From contig JAFGSY010000035.1 in assembly GCA_016934315.1 (NCBI GenBank), forward strand, positions 1 through 64,000: 64,000 nucleotides of DNA. Direction: 5' to 3'. The notes under the pieces were generated by a model. The model saw only the letters and a program-made list of their open reading frames with translations, did not search any database and was not told where the DNA came from. The translations under genes and the position numbers were made by a program. Positions 63,371-64,000 of this stretch are shown here, one piece after another; the first letter of the stretch is position 1, and every line of letters begins with the position of its first letter. Source of the stretch: Candidatus Anaeroferrophillus wilburensis (GTDB taxonomy: Bacteria > Desulfobacterota > Anaeroferrophillalia > Anaeroferrophillales > Anaeroferrophillaceae).

Positions 63371-64000
63371 TTACATCAACGGATCCATTTCCAGGGCCGG
63401 GTGACCAACTTCCGTCATGAAGGCGATCACTTCTTCCTCGGTAGTGGCGTTTTCTTCAGTGGCGATCATATCGTAGAGGTTTGGTACCCCAATCTCTTCA
63501 CCACGTTTTTCAATAACATCTTTCATTTGCTCTTTCAGCGCTTTCGGCAGCCATGCCAGGCGCTTAATGCCACCTTCGGCGGAGACAAACTTTTTGCTGC
63601 CGATATAGAATTTGGAGATGCCGACAAAACCGGGAGTCTGCATACCACCGCCGACGCTGCCGGCCAGGGTTGAGAAGGCCATGCCGCAGGGGGTATCACC
63701 GGTGTAGTCGCGATCGACCACCATGATCGCATTGGCAGCGAACAGGCAGGCACCGATGGCTTCAAAGCAGCCGCAGGAGGTCATGGGGTCTTCCATGATG
63801 GAGTAGGCGGCAAAGCTTTCAAAGGCGTTGCCGGAGGCCGGTACGACAAATTCGTCTACCCCTTTCCATTTGCCGAGGCGTTCATCAACAACATCGCCCT
63901 TTTCGATCGGCTGGTTAGGCCCGTGGGGGTTGATTTCATAGGAGGCCCGGCAGTCAAGCCAGTTGTAGGCGCCGCACAGCCCCGGCCGTTCCGGCGTTAC
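63371..64000 (-). CDS. acsB: Acetyl-CoA synthase (CODH/ACS beta), 3' part, cut by window edge
   Basis: The last 209 residues of AcsB, which makes acetyl-CoA from CO, methyl-CFeSP and CoA at its A-cluster. VTPERPGLCGAYNWLD begins the fragment and MEDPMTSCGCFEAI carries the Cys-Gly-Cys distal-nickel ligands. The spacing between the GLC cysteine and the CGC first cysteine is 67 residues, equal to Cys528-Cys595 of the Moorella enzyme, so the A-cluster is intact. The N-terminal part lies beyond the window. Confidence 0.94.
   Translation of the reverse strand, partial: VTPERPGLCGAYNWLDCRASYEINPHGPNQPIEKGDVVDERLGKWKGVDEFVVPASGNAFESFAAYSIMEDPMTSCGCFEAIGACLFAANAIMVVDRDYTGDTPCGMAFSTLAGSVGGGMQTPGFVGISKFYIGSKKFVSAEGGIKRLAWLPKALKEQMKDVIEKRGEEIGVPNLYDMIATEENATTEEEVIAFMTEVGHPALEMDPLM

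Overview
The window looks like part of a chromosome of a strictly anaerobic deltaproteobacterium-type organism (Desulfobacterota sensu lato). I base this on a Wood-Ljungdahl acetyl-CoA synthase locus (acsB, acsC, acsE), two 2-oxoacid:ferredoxin oxidoreductases (a PorCDAB type and IorAB), a LivFGHMK-type transporter linked to acyl-CoA and phenylacetate-CoA ligases, a sigma54-type two-component system, and a Gram-negative envelope (lipoproteins, a porin, a PpiD-like chaperone). I cannot place it to genus. Most genes are ordinary, intact chromosomal genes. No phage, insertion sequence, integrase or CRISPR array was found.

Layout. 1-6.2 kb: a PrpE/Acs-type ligase, then a minus-strand run of methyltransferase, HIT, DUF89 and ilvD. 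6.2-8.9 kb: two tandem envelope lipoproteins that share a C-terminal module. 9.1-13.7 kb: porC, a GltD-PorD fusion, porA, an unusual structured spacer, and porB. 14.5-18.1 kb: sensor kinase, lipoprotein and sigma54 activator, arranged like qseE-qseG-qseF. 18.3-22 kb: a HAD phosphatase and a GDP-mannose operon with a split PMI/GMP pair. 22-25.6 kb: a secreted FG-GAP-like protein and an acidic porin. 26-26.7 kb: a HigBA toxin-antitoxin pair. 26.7-28.4 kb: an M24 peptidase and a MerR regulator. 28.7-37.9 kb: livG, acyl-CoA synthetase, livH, livM, livK, livF, phenylacetate-CoA ligase and a CBS-ACT protein. These converge on iorA-iorB (37.9-40.4 kb), which is preceded by SH3, NUDIX and RNase Z-like genes. 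43.4-50.6 kb: a short MetE-like methionine synthase, Hsp20, Lon, ThiL, a YhaM-like nuclease and dodecin. 50.7-55.9 kb: a CIRCE-controlled hrcA-grpE-dnaK-dnaJ heat-shock locus. 55.9-60 kb: thrB, an NRDE protein and a PpiD-like chaperone. 60.2 kb: tRNA-Ala(GGC), then a tiny HTH protein. 60.7-64 kb: acsE, acsC, a cobalamin riboswitch and the 3' part of acsB.

How it fits together. Acetyl-CoA and pyruvate metabolism (PrpE, POR, CODH/ACS), amino-acid, aryl-acid or acyl-acid uptake and activation (Liv, FadD-like, PaaK, IorAB) and the CFeSP methyl branch are all represented. The short MetE-like protein could plausibly take methyl groups from a corrinoid protein instead of folate.

The most noteworthy signals are non-coding: a full cobalamin aptamer between acsB and acsC, terminator-like hairpins that split the acs and dnaK-dnaJ units, a terminator buried in iorB, a period-7 degenerate repeat at five intergenic sites, and at least one other dispersed intergenic repeat family.
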